The notes under the pieces: model-generated
What the model was told of the DNA's origin: nothing
Database searches by the model: none
The model's input: only the letters and a program-made list of their open reading frames with translations
Shown here: in pieces, positions 1 to 8,296 of the stretch
Numbering within the stretch: the first letter of the stretch is position 1
Layout: the number at the start of each line of letters is the position of its first letter
Made by a program: the position numbers and the translations under genes
DNA from: Bacteroidaceae bacterium
GTDB lineage: Bacteria > Bacteroidota > Bacteroidia > Bacteroidales > Bacteroidaceae
DNA: 64,000 nt
Reading direction: 5' to 3'
Assembly: GCA_017520935.1 (NCBI GenBank)
Contig: JAFXEF010000035.1
Coordinates: 1 to 64,000, forward strand

Positions 1-131
1 ATATTAATATATATAATTAATAATATTACCTCCTATATATAGAGCCTCCCGTGCCGGCTCCTACAAAATAAAAAAACAAGTGAGTTTACCGCGTTGACCG
101 AGTTTACCTTGATTAGGGAGACCTACTCTAA

Positions 132-149
132 CTCTCCCTAAGGGGAGAG
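132..149. repeat. Small GC hairpin
   Basis: A perfect 7-bp stem (CTCTCCC / GGGAGAG) with a TAAG loop lies in an otherwise AT-rich, gene-free left edge (1-160). It resembles the two palindromes found inside uvrA at 33730-33852. No T-run follows on either strand, so it is not an obvious terminator. Confidence 0.5.
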
Positions 150-160
150 AACCCCTTGAA

Positions 161-219
161 TTTATTGCAGGTCAAAAGACCCGGATACTCATTGACGGCG
201 GATAAGATATCCGCCGTGA
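161..219. repeat. 59-bp direct repeat, copy 1
   Basis: This 59-bp segment matches 1053-1111 at 58 of 59 positions. It holds two hairpins: GGTC-AAAA-GACC and CGGCGGAT-AAGAT-ATCCGCCG. It lies just downstream of the PIN toxin gene, and the second copy lies upstream of the antitoxin promoter, so the pair brackets the toxin-antitoxin operon in direct orientation. It is probably a dispersed intergenic repeat of this genome. Confidence 0.9.
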
Positions 220-250
220 CGGAAATTGTGCGGCATCCATCAAACGACGC

Positions 251-658
251 TTACATTATTTGGCTTGCAAATTCTTCAATTGTCACGACCTGTACTTTTG
301 GCCAATCAATATCCTTGAGTACACTGAAATGGGCGTCATTGGTAACAATATATTCTGCACCAGCTGCAATCGCGCAGTCCACGAATTTATTATCATCTAC
401 ATCCTTCTCAATCAGTCCAAAATGGATATAAATCTCCTGAAATTCCGTTGTATGTAATCTCGCAATGGCTTCCACCACGTTATGGGCAATCTCTCGCGTC
501 ATCTTCAGTGCAAGGATTTCTTCGTATTCATGCAAGATTTCAGTATTAACACACAGATGAACCTTCCCGCTCAACACATCTTCCCATACGTTGTGATATG
601 GGCTACGGGTAGGAAGCACCTGCAGCAGGCAATTGGTGTCAAGAACGACGCGCCGCAT
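251..658 (-). CDS. PIN-domain toxin, putative toxin-antitoxin RNase
   Basis: A 135-residue PIN-family protein, predicted to be a Mg2+-dependent RNase acting in the cytoplasm as the toxin of a type II module. The N-terminus reads MRRVVLDTNCLLQ, giving the first acidic metal ligand at Asp7. A conserved Glu lies in ILHEYEEIL, and the C-terminal half carries DDNKFVDCAIAAGAEYIVTND with the remaining acidic residues. The frame is open upstream to 796, but the ATG at 658 was chosen because it begins directly at the PIN strand 1 motif and overlaps the upstream partner by 20 bp, a usual arrangement for toxin-antitoxin pairs. The target RNA cannot be read from sequence. Confidence 0.85.
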   Translation of the reverse strand: MRRVVLDTNCLLQVLPTRSPYHNVWEDVLSGKVHLCVNTEILHEYEEILALKMTREIAHNVVEAIARLHTTEFQEIYIHFGLIEKDVDDNKFVDCAIAAGAEYIVTNDAHFSVLKDIDWPKVQVVTIEEFASQIM

Positions 659-869
659 AACGGTAAGGTGTACGCATATGTTCCGTACCCCATTGTTTGA
701 TAGTCTCTTCATTGATGCCCCCTTCATCCCATAAGGCATCAATCTCCTTCTGTGCTTTCCGTGCAAAGAAATGCGCGACCAAATCTTTGAACTCATTCAA
801 TTCGGCCTCTGAACTGATGTTATTCAAAGCATTCAGCAATTCCAGTTGTGCAATTTCCCGGTACGACAT
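639..869 (-). CDS. Putative antitoxin partner of the PIN toxin
   Basis: A 76-residue acidic, helix-rich protein starting MSYREIAQLELLNALNN. It lies immediately upstream of the PIN toxin, overlaps it by 20 bp and is transcribed first, as expected for an antitoxin. No clear DNA-binding fold (ribbon-helix-helix or AbrB) is recognisable by eye; the role is inferred from position and size. The frame is open to 1028 upstream, but the ATG at 869 sits about 23 nt after a well-formed promoter at 899-929, so the longer forms are unlikely. The C-terminus (RTPYRYAARRS) is basic and is encoded in the overlap with the toxin gene. Confidence 0.7.
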   Translation of the reverse strand: MSYREIAQLELLNALNNISSEAELNEFKDLVAHFFARKAQKEIDALWDEGGINEETIKQWGTEHMRTPYRYAARRS

Positions 870-898
870 AGTCTTTCTTTTTTTACATTGATGCGTTG

Positions 899-929
899 CA
901 AAAATAGCGAATATCCAACAAACAACAAA
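899..929 (-). promoter_or_regulatory. Promoter of the toxin-antitoxin operon
   Basis: On the minus strand TTTG (929-926), exactly 19 bp, then TATTTTTG (906-899) match the Bacteroidetes -33/-7 consensus. The antitoxin ATG follows about 30 nt downstream of the -7 box. Confidence 0.75.
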
Positions 930-1052
930 GAAAAACACAGAGTTTCTTGGTGCCAAGGTGGAGAATTGAGTTAAATTTACGTGAGTTCGATGTAAGAAAC
1001 TATTATTTATACCTACCAAACTTCTCAAACAAACGATTGGTCCTCACGAATA

Positions 1053-1111
1053 TTTATTGCGGGTCAAAAGACCCGGATACTCATTGACGGCGGATAAGAT
1101 ATCCGCCGTGA
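1053..1111. repeat. 59-bp direct repeat, copy 2
   Basis: Second copy of the repeat at 161-219, differing only at one base (G for A at 1061), which extends the first hairpin stem to GGGTC/GACCC. It lies between the toxin-antitoxin promoter and the 3' end of the next lipoprotein gene. Confidence 0.9.
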
Positions 1112-1155
1112 TGCGGTTAAAAAACCACTCTCTTTTAATTAGAATCAATAAAATG

Positions 1156-3252
1156 CTACTTTTTGGGGGTATAAATGGTATCTGTTATTTCAAAATAAAC
1201 AGGATGTCCTAAATAATCACCTTTTATTATATGTTGATAGATTTTTCCGGGGCCACGAGTTTCTGAACCAGCATAATCAATAAACCCTTCTGTTTTTTCA
1301 AGTTTTGGCCTAAACTCTTTAAAACCAATAATCGTATCATCAATGCATAAAAAACGATCATAATATGACATCACCAATGCATAACCTCTAAATTGAAAAA
1401 TTTCTCCATTTTTAACATAACTTAGCTTTTTTTCGTTATAATAAACATCATTAAACACATACCAACCATCAGTTGGATCATCTGGATTAAAGTTATAGTC
1501 TTTCAATTGTGCAGAATATGATGAATTATAATCTTCATTATATTTAATCACAATTATAGAATCGACAACAACATGTTCAAAATCTGGAATTTGTGTACTT
1601 GCTCTAGCATATCGACACGTTCCCTCTGTCGCTGTACCCATCTCTTTATCCCAATACTCTTGAAAATTTCCATAAACGACTGTTAAATTATCTGAGAAAC
1701 TAATAATAGTATCACTAGGATATATAGCCTTATCATTCATTCCCATCGCCACAACACTTTCTACCCACATCCAAGGAGCATCATAAAACTCATCCGTTTC
1801 AACATGTCCATCAGAATAATGTCTATCACGATAAACTTCGCATTGAGAAGCGGGCAACAAATTATCATGCCCTGCATAAAACACTTGGTTTTTACGATAT
1901 GTAATATTCACAAGCTCAACAACCTCGGTCGCATTTATAACACCACCTACATAATTAACCTCAAACTCTAATGTATTGACAAGTTCATCACTAACATTAA
2001 CACCATTGAGCTCAACTGCAAACTTGGCTTTCACATCGTAATACACAGTATCATACACAAACCCTCGAGTCGTGGCATCCTTTTTCTGCTCTGTAACTTC
2101 TATTCCAATGCATTTGGGTTCACCAATCATCAAATATGGCATCTCATCACCACTTTGAGCAGTATACACCTCATACATCGTTTCGAACAGGAACTCTTGC
2201 GATGATGTTGCAAAAACTTGTTCATACAGATTAGATGTAGGATTTTCACCCTCACGAGAGGTTTTAGGCTCTTCAGTCTCAATAAGTGCAGATAAAAGCT
2301 CGTACTTCTCAACAAAGGCTGTGTCATTCTTTACCTTTAAGCTAATAGTAGCTTTGGGCTCAAATGAATAAACAGCTGTATCTGCCAAGGCATACGTACT
2401 CTCCTCTTTAATCTCCAATAAAAGCGTATCCGCACCATTGACCACAAACGGAGACTTCACCTCCCCATTCTTGTCATTAATCGTATAAGCCACACTTCCA
2501 TACAGCTCTGTAACGTTTTCTACCACACCAACATAATGAACATTAAACTCTAATGTCTCCTTGTTTTCGCTCTTGGTATTAACGCTTTCAAGCTCAAGAT
2601 TAAACTTTGCACTCACCTCAAATATCAAAGAATCTGTAACACTAGCTCTAGTCAAAGATAAAGCTCTTAATGTAACAAAAGGAGAAGAATTTCTTGTCCC
2701 TTTATCACCTTGAGAAACATTACCATTACCAAATTTGGCCTTATTCACCTTAACATAGGGCATTTCAATTACATTCGACAATGAGTTAACATACGAATAA
2801 ACCTCATGGCCTAAATCAAAGACAACCTCCTGCTCCCCAATCATAAACTTTTGGTTTATGGTATACAAAACAGGATTCGTTCCACTTTGAGCTGTCGTTA
2901 CCTCTGCATTTTCATTGATGTTTAATAACGTTTCAATGTCTTTCGCATAAATCGTATCTACTGTCGCATAAAGCTCTATCGTAGCCTTGGGCTCACAGGT
3001 AAATACCGTACCATCAGGGTCAGTGTAACTGCTCTTCTGGCTAATGGTCATGCTGAGTGTGTCACCTTGCGCGACGGCAAGTGGTGTGCCGGCACCGATG
3101 CTGTCGCCTCTGGCAGAGAGGACAAAGTGAATGTCTCCCTCGGTGGGGTAATCGGTGGGGGTGGTGATGGTGATGTCTTCGTCGCACGCTACGGTGATAC
3201 CACAGAGCAGGGCGGCCAGAAGGTAGATGCAGAGGGAGTAGTGCTTTCTCAT
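1156..3252 (-). CDS. Large lipoprotein with duplicated module
   Basis: A 698-residue protein I do not recognise as a named family. The N-terminus has a lipoprotein signal ending at Cys23 (GITVAC), followed by acidic residues DED, which in Bacteroidetes can favour surface display. Residues about 62-255 and 272-465 are two copies of one module: both contain a GDTL/ADTL start, a CEPKATIEL or FEPKATISL strand, an EMPY motif and a final LEFNVHYVG or LEFEVNYVG strand. The rest (about 465-698) is unique. Codons for the first about 80 residues are GC-rich like the neighbours, whereas the remainder is markedly AT-rich, suggesting a chimeric origin. Promoter at 3279-3286. Function unknown; a surface adhesin or binding protein is possible. 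Confidence 0.85.
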   Translation of the reverse strand: MRKHYSLCIYLLAALLCGITVACDEDITITTPTDYPTEGDIHFVLSARGDSIGAGTPLAVAQGDTLSMTISQKSSYTDPDGTVFTCEPKATIELYATVDTIYAKDIETLLNINENAEVTTAQSGTNPVLYTINQKFMIGEQEVVFDLGHEVYSYVNSLSNVIEMPYVKVNKAKFGNGNVSQGDKGTRNSSPFVTLRALSLTRASVTDSLIFEVSAKFNLELESVNTKSENKETLEFNVHYVGVVENVTELYGSVAYTINDKNGEVKSPFVVNGADTLLLEIKEESTYALADTAVYSFEPKATISLKVKNDTAFVEKYELLSALIETEEPKTSREGENPTSNLYEQVFATSSQEFLFETMYEVYTAQSGDEMPYLMIGEPKCIGIEVTEQKKDATTRGFVYDTVYYDVKAKFAVELNGVNVSDELVNTLEFEVNYVGGVINATEVVELVNITYRKNQVFYAGHDNLLPASQCEVYRDRHYSDGHVETDEFYDAPWMWVESVVAMGMNDKAIYPSDTIISFSDNLTVVYGNFQEYWDKEMGTATEGTCRYARASTQIPDFEHVVVDSIIVIKYNEDYNSSYSAQLKDYNFNPDDPTDGWYVFNDVYYNEKKLSYVKNGEIFQFRGYALVMSYYDRFLCIDDTIIGFKEFRPKLEKTEGFIDYAGSETRGPGKIYQHIIKGDYLGHPVYFEITDTIYTPKK

Positions 3253-3278
3253 ATTTCAGTATAAATGTGTTTGCTGCG

Positions 3279-3286
3279 CAAAGGTA
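3279..3286 (-). promoter_or_regulatory. -7 box for the duplicated lipoprotein
   Basis: TACCTTTG on the minus strand, 27 nt before the ATG at 3252. The upstream element is weak (TTGA about 20 bp away). Confidence 0.55.
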
Positions 3287-3436
3287 GTAAAAACGAGCGA
3301 GAAATATCAAGCTCACCTGAATATTTTCGACCTGCACGATTGTCTCAGATGACTCGCGAAGGTGATTTTCCCCCCGGGCAGTCAGATAGTCAGATAGTCA
3401 GTTGTTTTATTTTTCAGTTTGCTGATGGGGTAGTTG

Positions 3437-3961
3437 TCACTCATGTGCCACGACGTTTCCACGATAGTCGTAGTGTAGCGAGTCGCCACCGGCGGTGGGC
3501 ACAACGAATCCGTCGCGATGGATGCGGGCATCGGAGATGTCGATGAATCTTCGTAGGCGGGGGAAGTAATAGTAGGAGTGCTTGTAGGCGGTGGCAATGT
3601 AGTAGGCAGTCTCGATGCTGTCGTTCCACTGCAGGCGGGTGAACGAGTCGTAGAGCCGTCCGCCGATGGAGCGGCCCCGATGCGAGTAGGCCATGATGCG
3701 CCCGTCGGGCAGGGTGGCCCGGATGACGAACGTGTCGGCATCGACCTTGGTGAAGCGCTGCGGGCCGACGAGCGTGTCGCCCGTGAGACGGTGGCGTATG
3801 CCCGTGAGCGTGGTGGTGTCGCCGGGCATCATAGTGGTGAAGGTTTCGAGGTTGCCCCACAACGGGCGCGTGTGCTCCGCATGGCGGGCACAACTGCCCA
3901 GCAGGCACAGCAGCACTGCGCAGACAAGGCAGCCGGTGGTGCGTGATATTCGTTGTGGCAT
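3437..3961 (-). CDS. Hypothetical lipoprotein
   Basis: A 174-residue lipoprotein with signal peptide and lipobox LLGSC (Cys24). The mature part is mixed beta, with a run IETAYYIATAYKHSYYYFPR and a C-terminus HYDYRGNVVAHE, but no family is recognised. It is GC-rich, and two other long frames overlap it (3382-3741 and 3441-3908); this frame was chosen because only it has a signal peptide and a -7 box (4021-4028) upstream. It is monocistronic, with convergent or unrelated neighbours. Confidence 0.75.
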   Translation of the reverse strand: MPQRISRTTGCLVCAVLLCLLGSCARHAEHTRPLWGNLETFTTMMPGDTTTLTGIRHRLTGDTLVGPQRFTKVDADTFVIRATLPDGRIMAYSHRGRSIGGRLYDSFTRLQWNDSIETAYYIATAYKHSYYYFPRLRRFIDISDARIHRDGFVVPTAGGDSLHYDYRGNVVAHE

Positions 3962-4020
3962 GGCTCCAGTTTTTTATAGGGAGTGATAAGAATCTGCAGG
4001 TACTTCAACTATCTAAGTGG

Positions 4021-4028
4021 CAAAGGTA
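4021..4028 (-). promoter_or_regulatory. -7 box for hypothetical lipoprotein
   Basis: TACCTTTG on the minus strand, about 60 nt upstream of the ATG at 3961. No clear TTTG at the usual distance. Confidence 0.45.
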
Positions 4029-4166
4029 CAACATAATTTCGGATTACGATTCACTAACGGTTGATTATTTGTTACCCTGAACGCACCGTTTCACTCGGGC
4101 AGAATCAAAAACATCCCGCAATTACTTATTTTTGGCAAAAACTGCGCTTTTATCGCATAAATTCTT

Positions 4167-4174
4167 TAATTTTG
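4167..4174 (+). promoter_or_regulatory. -7 box for the tsaB operon
   Basis: TAATTTTG 30 nt before the tsaB ATG, probably driving the + run that begins with tsaB. No good -33 element at 19 bp. Confidence 0.5.
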
Positions 4175-4203
4175 CAGACTATTCTTTTAAATCGGTATAG
4201 AAA

Positions 4204-4896
4204 ATGGCTTGTATACTACATATAGAGACCTCTACAGATGTATGCTCGGTGGCACTGAGCGAAGACGGAGCAGTGCTGTTCTCAAAGGAGGACTTTGACG
4301 GCCCCCAACATGCAGTGACGCTGGGCGTGTATATCGATGAAGTGCTCTCGATGGCCGACAGCCACGCCAAGCCCATCGATGCTGTAGCCGTCAGCTGCGG
4401 TCCCGGTTCGTACACGGGGCTACGCATAGGAGCCTCGATGGCTAAAGGCATTTGCTACGGACGTGGCATACCACTGATAGCCTTACCCACACTGAAGGTA
4501 ATGAGCGTGCCCGTGTTGCTGATGGATACGCTGCCCGAAGATGCGCTACTGTGCCCGATGATAGACGCACGCCGCATGGAGGTATACGCCGCCATCTACG
4601 ACCGCGCACTGAATAGCGTAAAGGAGGTGAGTGCCGACATCATCAATGCCGACAGCTATACCGAATACCTGGAGCAACATCCCATATACTTCTTCGGCAA
4701 CGGAGCAGCCAAGTGCAAGGAGGTCATCACACACCCCAATGCAAAGTTCGTCGACGGCATACAGCCCTTGGCACGCTGGATGTTTCCTCTTGCCGACAGG
4801 CAATACCTCGACGGCACATTCCAGGACGTAGCCTATTTTGAGCCTTTCTACCTGAAGGAGTTCGTAGCTACGGTAGCGAAGAACAAAGTTTTATAG
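4204..4896 (+). CDS. tsaB: tRNA t6A biosynthesis protein TsaB
   Basis: A 230-residue TsaB/YeaZ protein. It partners TsaD and TsaE in transferring threonylcarbamoyl to A37 of ANN-decoding tRNAs in the cytoplasm. The ASKHA fold is shown by the N-terminal ILHIETSTDVCSVAL strand-loop, the conserved Q-H-A in DGPQHAVTLG, and AVSCGPGSYTGLRIGASMAKG, the hallmark of the family. Length matches the usual 220-240. First gene of a + run; DUF4290 follows after about 20 bp and the same order of tsaB and DUF4290 fits a Bacteroidetes housekeeping context. The ATG at 4204 follows a TAATTTTG box. Confidence 0.95.
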   Translation: MACILHIETSTDVCSVALSEDGAVLFSKEDFDGPQHAVTLGVYIDEVLSMADSHAKPIDAVAVSCGPGSYTGLRIGASMAKGICYGRGIPLIALPTLKVMSVPVLLMDTLPEDALLCPMIDARRMEVYAAIYDRALNSVKEVSADIINADSYTEYLEQHPIYFFGNGAAKCKEVITHPNAKFVDGIQPLARWMFPLADRQYLDGTFQDVAYFEPFYLKEFVATVAKNKVL

Positions 4897-4915
4897 AAAA
4901 TCATTATTATTGTCA

Positions 4916-5518
4916 ATGAAATACAATACGCAAGAAAAAAGACTGCCGATGCCCGAGTATGGACGTGCCGTGCAGAAGATGGTAGACCATGCCGTAACAA
5001 TAGAGGATCGTGCCGAGCGCCAATGTTGTGCCAACACCATCATCGCCGTGATGGGCAATATGTATCCACAGTTGCGCGACATGCCCGACTTCAAACATAA
5101 GCTATGGGATCATTTGGCTGTGATGGCCGACTTCAAGCTTGACATCGACTACCCTTACGAGGTAGCCGGCCCCGAGGCGCTGCACGCTGTACCCCAACGC
5201 ATAGAATACCCCAAAGGCAACATACGCTACCGCCACTACGGACGCTGCGTGGAGGAGATGATGAAGAAGGCGTGCGCCATGCCCGATGGCGAGGAACGCA
5301 ACCAACTGTTACACCTCATCGCCGCCCAAATGAAAAAGGAATACATCCTATGGAATAAGGAGAGCGTAGAAGACAGCAAGATCGTGGAGGATATCAAGGA
5401 GTATTCTGACGGAGCCATCTGCCTGAACGAAGAGAAACTTAATCTGGGTATATACCACGCCCCAGCCAACCCATACGGCAACAACGGGAAGAACAAGAAG
5501 AACAAGAAGAAATACTAA
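4916..5518 (+). CDS. DUF4290 family protein
   Basis: A 200-residue soluble protein of the DUF4290 family, found in Bacteroidetes and of unknown function. Visible landmarks are YNTQEKRLPMPEYGR at the N-terminus, a Cys-Cys pair (ERQCCANTIIAVM), YGRCVEEMM and a very basic Asn/Lys tail (NGKNKKNKKKY). An in-frame TTG lies at 4910, but the ATG at 4916 is preferred. It follows tsaB by 19 bp and precedes murA by 18 bp, so co-transcription is likely. The basic tail may contact nucleic acid, but that is inference. Confidence 0.85.
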   Translation: MKYNTQEKRLPMPEYGRAVQKMVDHAVTIEDRAERQCCANTIIAVMGNMYPQLRDMPDFKHKLWDHLAVMADFKLDIDYPYEVAGPEALHAVPQRIEYPKGNIRYRHYGRCVEEMMKKACAMPDGEERNQLLHLIAAQMKKEYILWNKESVEDSKIVEDIKEYSDGAICLNEEKLNLGIYHAPANPYGNNGKNKKNKKKY

Positions 5519-5536
5519 TCATAACCATTCAAGACA

Positions 5537-6847
5537 ATGGCATCATTCATCATCGAAGGCGGGCATCGCTTACAAGGAGAAATCACTCCCCAAGGTGCCA
5601 AGAACGAGGTCCTGCAGATACTATGCGCCACACTGCTCACCTCTGAGAAGGTGGTGGTGAACAACGTTCCCGACATCCTGGACGTAAACAACCTTATCAC
5701 CATGCTGCAAGCTATGGGGGTCAAGGTCGATCGCCTCAAGGAAGGAAGTTTCAGTTTCTGTGCCGAGAGCATAGACGAGGACTACCTGCAAAGCGATGAG
5801 TTCTTGAAGCTCTGCTCCAGCCTCCGCGGTTCGGTGATGCTTATGGGGCCGCTACTGGCCCGCTTCGGGCGTGCTCTTATCAGCAAGCCGGGCGGCGACA
5901 AGATTGGCCGTCGCAGGCTCGACACCCATTTCTTGGGCTTGATAAAGTTGGGCGCTTCCTTCTCCTACAATGAAGGCCGCGGCATATACGAGCTTGCCGC
6001 CAAGCAACTCAACGGTACCTATATGCTACTTGACGAGGCCTCGGTAACGGGTACAGCCAATATCATCATGGCAGCCGTCTTGGCCAAGGGTACCACTACT
6101 ATCTACAATGCTGCATGCGAGCCCTATATACAGCAGCTTTGCCGCATGCTCTGCAGCATGGGTGCCCAGATTGAGGGCATCGCCAGCAACCGCCTCGTCA
6201 TCCATGGCGTTGAACAACTTGGAGGATGTGAGCACACGGTGCTACCTGACATGATTGAGGTGGGCAGTTTCATCGGCATGGCAGCCATGACCCGCAGCGA
6301 ACTCACTATCCGCAACGTATCGTTGGAGAATCTCGGTGTTATCCCCGACAGTTTCCGCCGTCTCGGCATTACCGTCGAGGAACGCGGCGATAACCTCTAC
6401 ATCCCCCGTCAAGAGCACTACCAGATAGAATCATTCATCGATGGCTCCATCATGACCATTGCCGACGCTCCGTGGCCAGGCCTCACACCTGACCTGCTGA
6501 GTGTGCTGCTCGTCACAGCTATACAAGCTAAAGGTAGCGTACTCATACATCAAAAGATGTTCGAGAGTCGCCTCTTTTTCGTGGACAAGCTCATCGAGAT
6601 GGGAGCACAGATTATTCTTTGCGACCCACACCGTGCCGTGGTCAATGGGCACGACCATGCCATCAGCCTCCGTGGCCGCACCATGACCTCACCCGACATC
6701 CGTGCCGGCATTGCCCTGCTCATTGCCGCCATGAGTGCCGAAGGTACCAGCCGTATCGACCGCATCGACCAGATCGACCGCGGATACCAGAACATTGACG
6801 AGCGCCTCAACCGTCTCGGTGCCCGTATAACCCGTGTAGAACTATGA
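5537..6847 (+). CDS. murA: UDP-N-acetylglucosamine 1-carboxyvinyltransferase
   Basis: A 436-residue MurA catalysing transfer of enolpyruvate from PEP to UDP-GlcNAc, the first committed step of peptidoglycan synthesis in the cytoplasm. The EPSP-synthase fold is evident: N-terminal [20 protein letters not shown] with the conserved Lys22-Asn23, [16 protein letters not shown], and near the end [15 protein letters not shown]. The loop that normally carries the catalytic Cys115 reads KPGGDKIG here, so Asp121 takes the Cys place (codon 5897-5899). This change is known to keep MurA active while removing the fosfomycin target. It overlaps rimM by 4 bp (ATGA). Confidence 0.97.
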   Translation: MASFIIEGGHRLQGEITPQGAKNEVLQILCATLLTSEKVVVNNVPDILDVNNLITMLQAMGVKVDRLKEGSFSFCAESIDEDYLQSDEFLKLCSSLRGSVMLMGPLLARFGRALISKPGGDKIGRRRLDTHFLGLIKLGASFSYNEGRGIYELAAKQLNGTYMLLDEASVTGTANIIMAAVLAKGTTTIYNAACEPYIQQLCRMLCSMGAQIEGIASNRLVIHGVEQLGGCEHTVLPDMIEVGSFIGMAAMTRSELTIRNVSLENLGVIPDSFRRLGITVEERGDNLYIPRQEHYQIESFIDGSIMTIADAPWPGLTPDLLSVLLVTAIQAKGSVLIHQKMFESRLFFVDKLIEMGAQIILCDPHRAVVNGHDHAISLRGRTMTSPDIRAGIALLIAAMSAEGTSRIDRIDQIDRGYQNIDERLNRLGARITRVEL

Positions 6848-7362
6848 TACGCCCCGAAGAGGTATACTGCATAGGCAAGTTCACCCGTACCCACGGCGTG
6901 CAGGGTGAGATGGCACTGGCATTCACCGACGACGTGTTCGACCGCACCGACTGCCCCTACCTTGTGTGCAACATGGATGGCATCCTTGTTCCTTTCTTCA
7001 TCGAAGAGTACCGTTTCAAGAGCGACAGCGTGGCACTCATCAAGTTTGAGCGCATCGACACCTCGGAGGCTGCCTCCATCTTCACCAACAAGGAGGTCTA
7101 CTTCCCCAAAGACTATGCCGAGCAGGCCGAAGACGGCGAATACAGTTGGCAATACTTTGTAGGCTTTGACACCGAAGACGCCACGCATGGTCATTTGGGC
7201 GAGCTGGTGGCCGTTGACGAAAGCACCATCAACACGCTGTTCGTAGTGGAGCGCCCCAATGGTGAGGAACTGCTCATCCCTGCCCAAGAGGAATTTATCG
7301 AAGGACTCGACCACGACAAACGTATAATAAAGTTTAATTTACCTGACGGATTGTTAGAATAA
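6844..7362 (+). CDS. rimM: 16S rRNA processing protein RimM
   Basis: A 172-residue RimM, which binds ribosomal protein S19 and helps maturation of the 30S head domain. The N-terminal RimM barrel starts [20 protein letters not shown], the typical IG+I.. THG.+GE signature; the C-terminal PRC-barrel covers roughly residues 95-172 with [20 protein letters not shown]. Length is normal. Its ATG overlaps the murA stop codon, indicating translational coupling. Confidence 0.95.
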   Translation: MIRPEEVYCIGKFTRTHGVQGEMALAFTDDVFDRTDCPYLVCNMDGILVPFFIEEYRFKSDSVALIKFERIDTSEAASIFTNKEVYFPKDYAEQAEDGEYSWQYFVGFDTEDATHGHLGELVAVDESTINTLFVVERPNGEELLIPAQEEFIEGLDHDKRIIKFNLPDGLLE

Positions 7363-7396
7363 CCCGAATAAAGAGAGTGCGTACCGCTTTTTTTAT

Positions 7397-7404
7397 TATA
7401 TTTG
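7397..7404 (+). promoter_or_regulatory. Possible -7 box before the M23 gene
   Basis: TATATTTG 18 nt upstream of the ATG at 7422, in the 59-bp gap after rimM. It has no TTTG at the expected distance and the gene may also be read through from murA-rimM. Confidence 0.35.
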
Positions 7405-7421
7405 CCAGCAATGCATAGCCT

Positions 7422-8285
7422 ATGAGCAAGAGGAAGAAAAAGAAGGAGGGTTTTTGGCAACAGTACTTCCGCCGCTACGATGTAGTGTTCACGCAGCGCG
7501 GAGGCCACGATGTGGAGCATCGTGTATCTACATCCCGCTTCATTGTATCCTTATATATACTCGCATTGGTGATAGCGGTTGCCGCCATCACTGCAGTATT
7601 GCTATTCTACTCACCGCTCAAGACACTCATGCCCGGTTACGTAAATCCCATGATGCGCAAACAGATTGTCGAGTCATCGCTCCGTATCGACTCCCTGAAC
7701 GAAGCCGTCATGCGTCATCAGCAATACGTGACAAACATCCAAAGTATCCTTCGGGGCGACCTTAAGGTAGACTCCATAAACACCTTAGACTCACTCACCG
7801 TATTGCGTAGTGCCGACCTCGTCGAACGTACCGAACGCGAAACAGAGTTTGTGCTCCGGTACGAGAATGAAGAGAAATACAACCTCACGGCACCCGTGCA
7901 GAAGAATGAGATGGACAAGCTCCACTTCTCCCCCCCCCTGCGCGGCATGGTAGTCAACCCCTTTGCCCCCAGTCGTCTGAACTTCGGTGTCGATGTGGCA
8001 AGCACCAATGAGCACAATGTCAATGCCGTCCTTGACGGCACCATCCTGATGAGCGGCTACACCGCCAACAACGGCTATGTGGTCATCATACAGCATGCCG
8101 GTAACCTTGTCACCGTATACAAGCATCTTGACAGCATTCTCAAGCGCGAAAGCACCAAAATAAAAGCAGGCGAGGCAGTGGGTACCATAGGCACCAAAGA
8201 CAAGGCACAGGGCGACCCGTTTCTCCACTTCGAACTTTGGCACAAAGGCACAGCACTCGACCCGGCACAATACATCTCTTTCTGA
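7422..8285 (+). CDS. Membrane-anchored M23/LytM-like protein, likely inactive
   Basis: A 287-residue protein with a lysine-rich cytoplasmic N-terminus, one membrane span at about residues 40-62, a coiled region (about 75-150) and a C-terminal LytM/M23 fold (about 165-287). The fold is clear from NFGVDVAS, GYVVIIQHAGNLVTVYKHLD and PFLHFELW. Active M23 enzymes use His and Asp in HxxxD and two His in HxH; here the first is Asn187 (Asp191 kept), His235 is kept, and HxH is Phe267-Leu-His269. With one zinc ligand and one catalytic His missing it is probably a non-catalytic regulator of wall hydrolases, in the manner of EnvC or NlpD. Lies between rimM and dxr. Confidence 0.88.
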   Translation: MSKRKKKKEGFWQQYFRRYDVVFTQRGGHDVEHRVSTSRFIVSLYILALVIAVAAITAVLLFYSPLKTLMPGYVNPMMRKQIVESSLRIDSLNEAVMRHQQYVTNIQSILRGDLKVDSINTLDSLTVLRSADLVERTERETEFVLRYENEEKYNLTAPVQKNEMDKLHFSPPLRGMVVNPFAPSRLNFGVDVASTNEHNVNAVLDGTILMSGYTANNGYVVIIQHAGNLVTVYKHLDSILKRESTKIKAGEAVGTIGTKDKAQGDPFLHFELWHKGTALDPAQYISF

Positions 8286-8296
8286 CACGAAACACT

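Noticed and set aside
3382-3741. Alternative frame over the 174-residue lipoprotein
   Set aside because: No signal peptide; Ser/Thr/Pro-rich shadow typical of GC-biased DNA.
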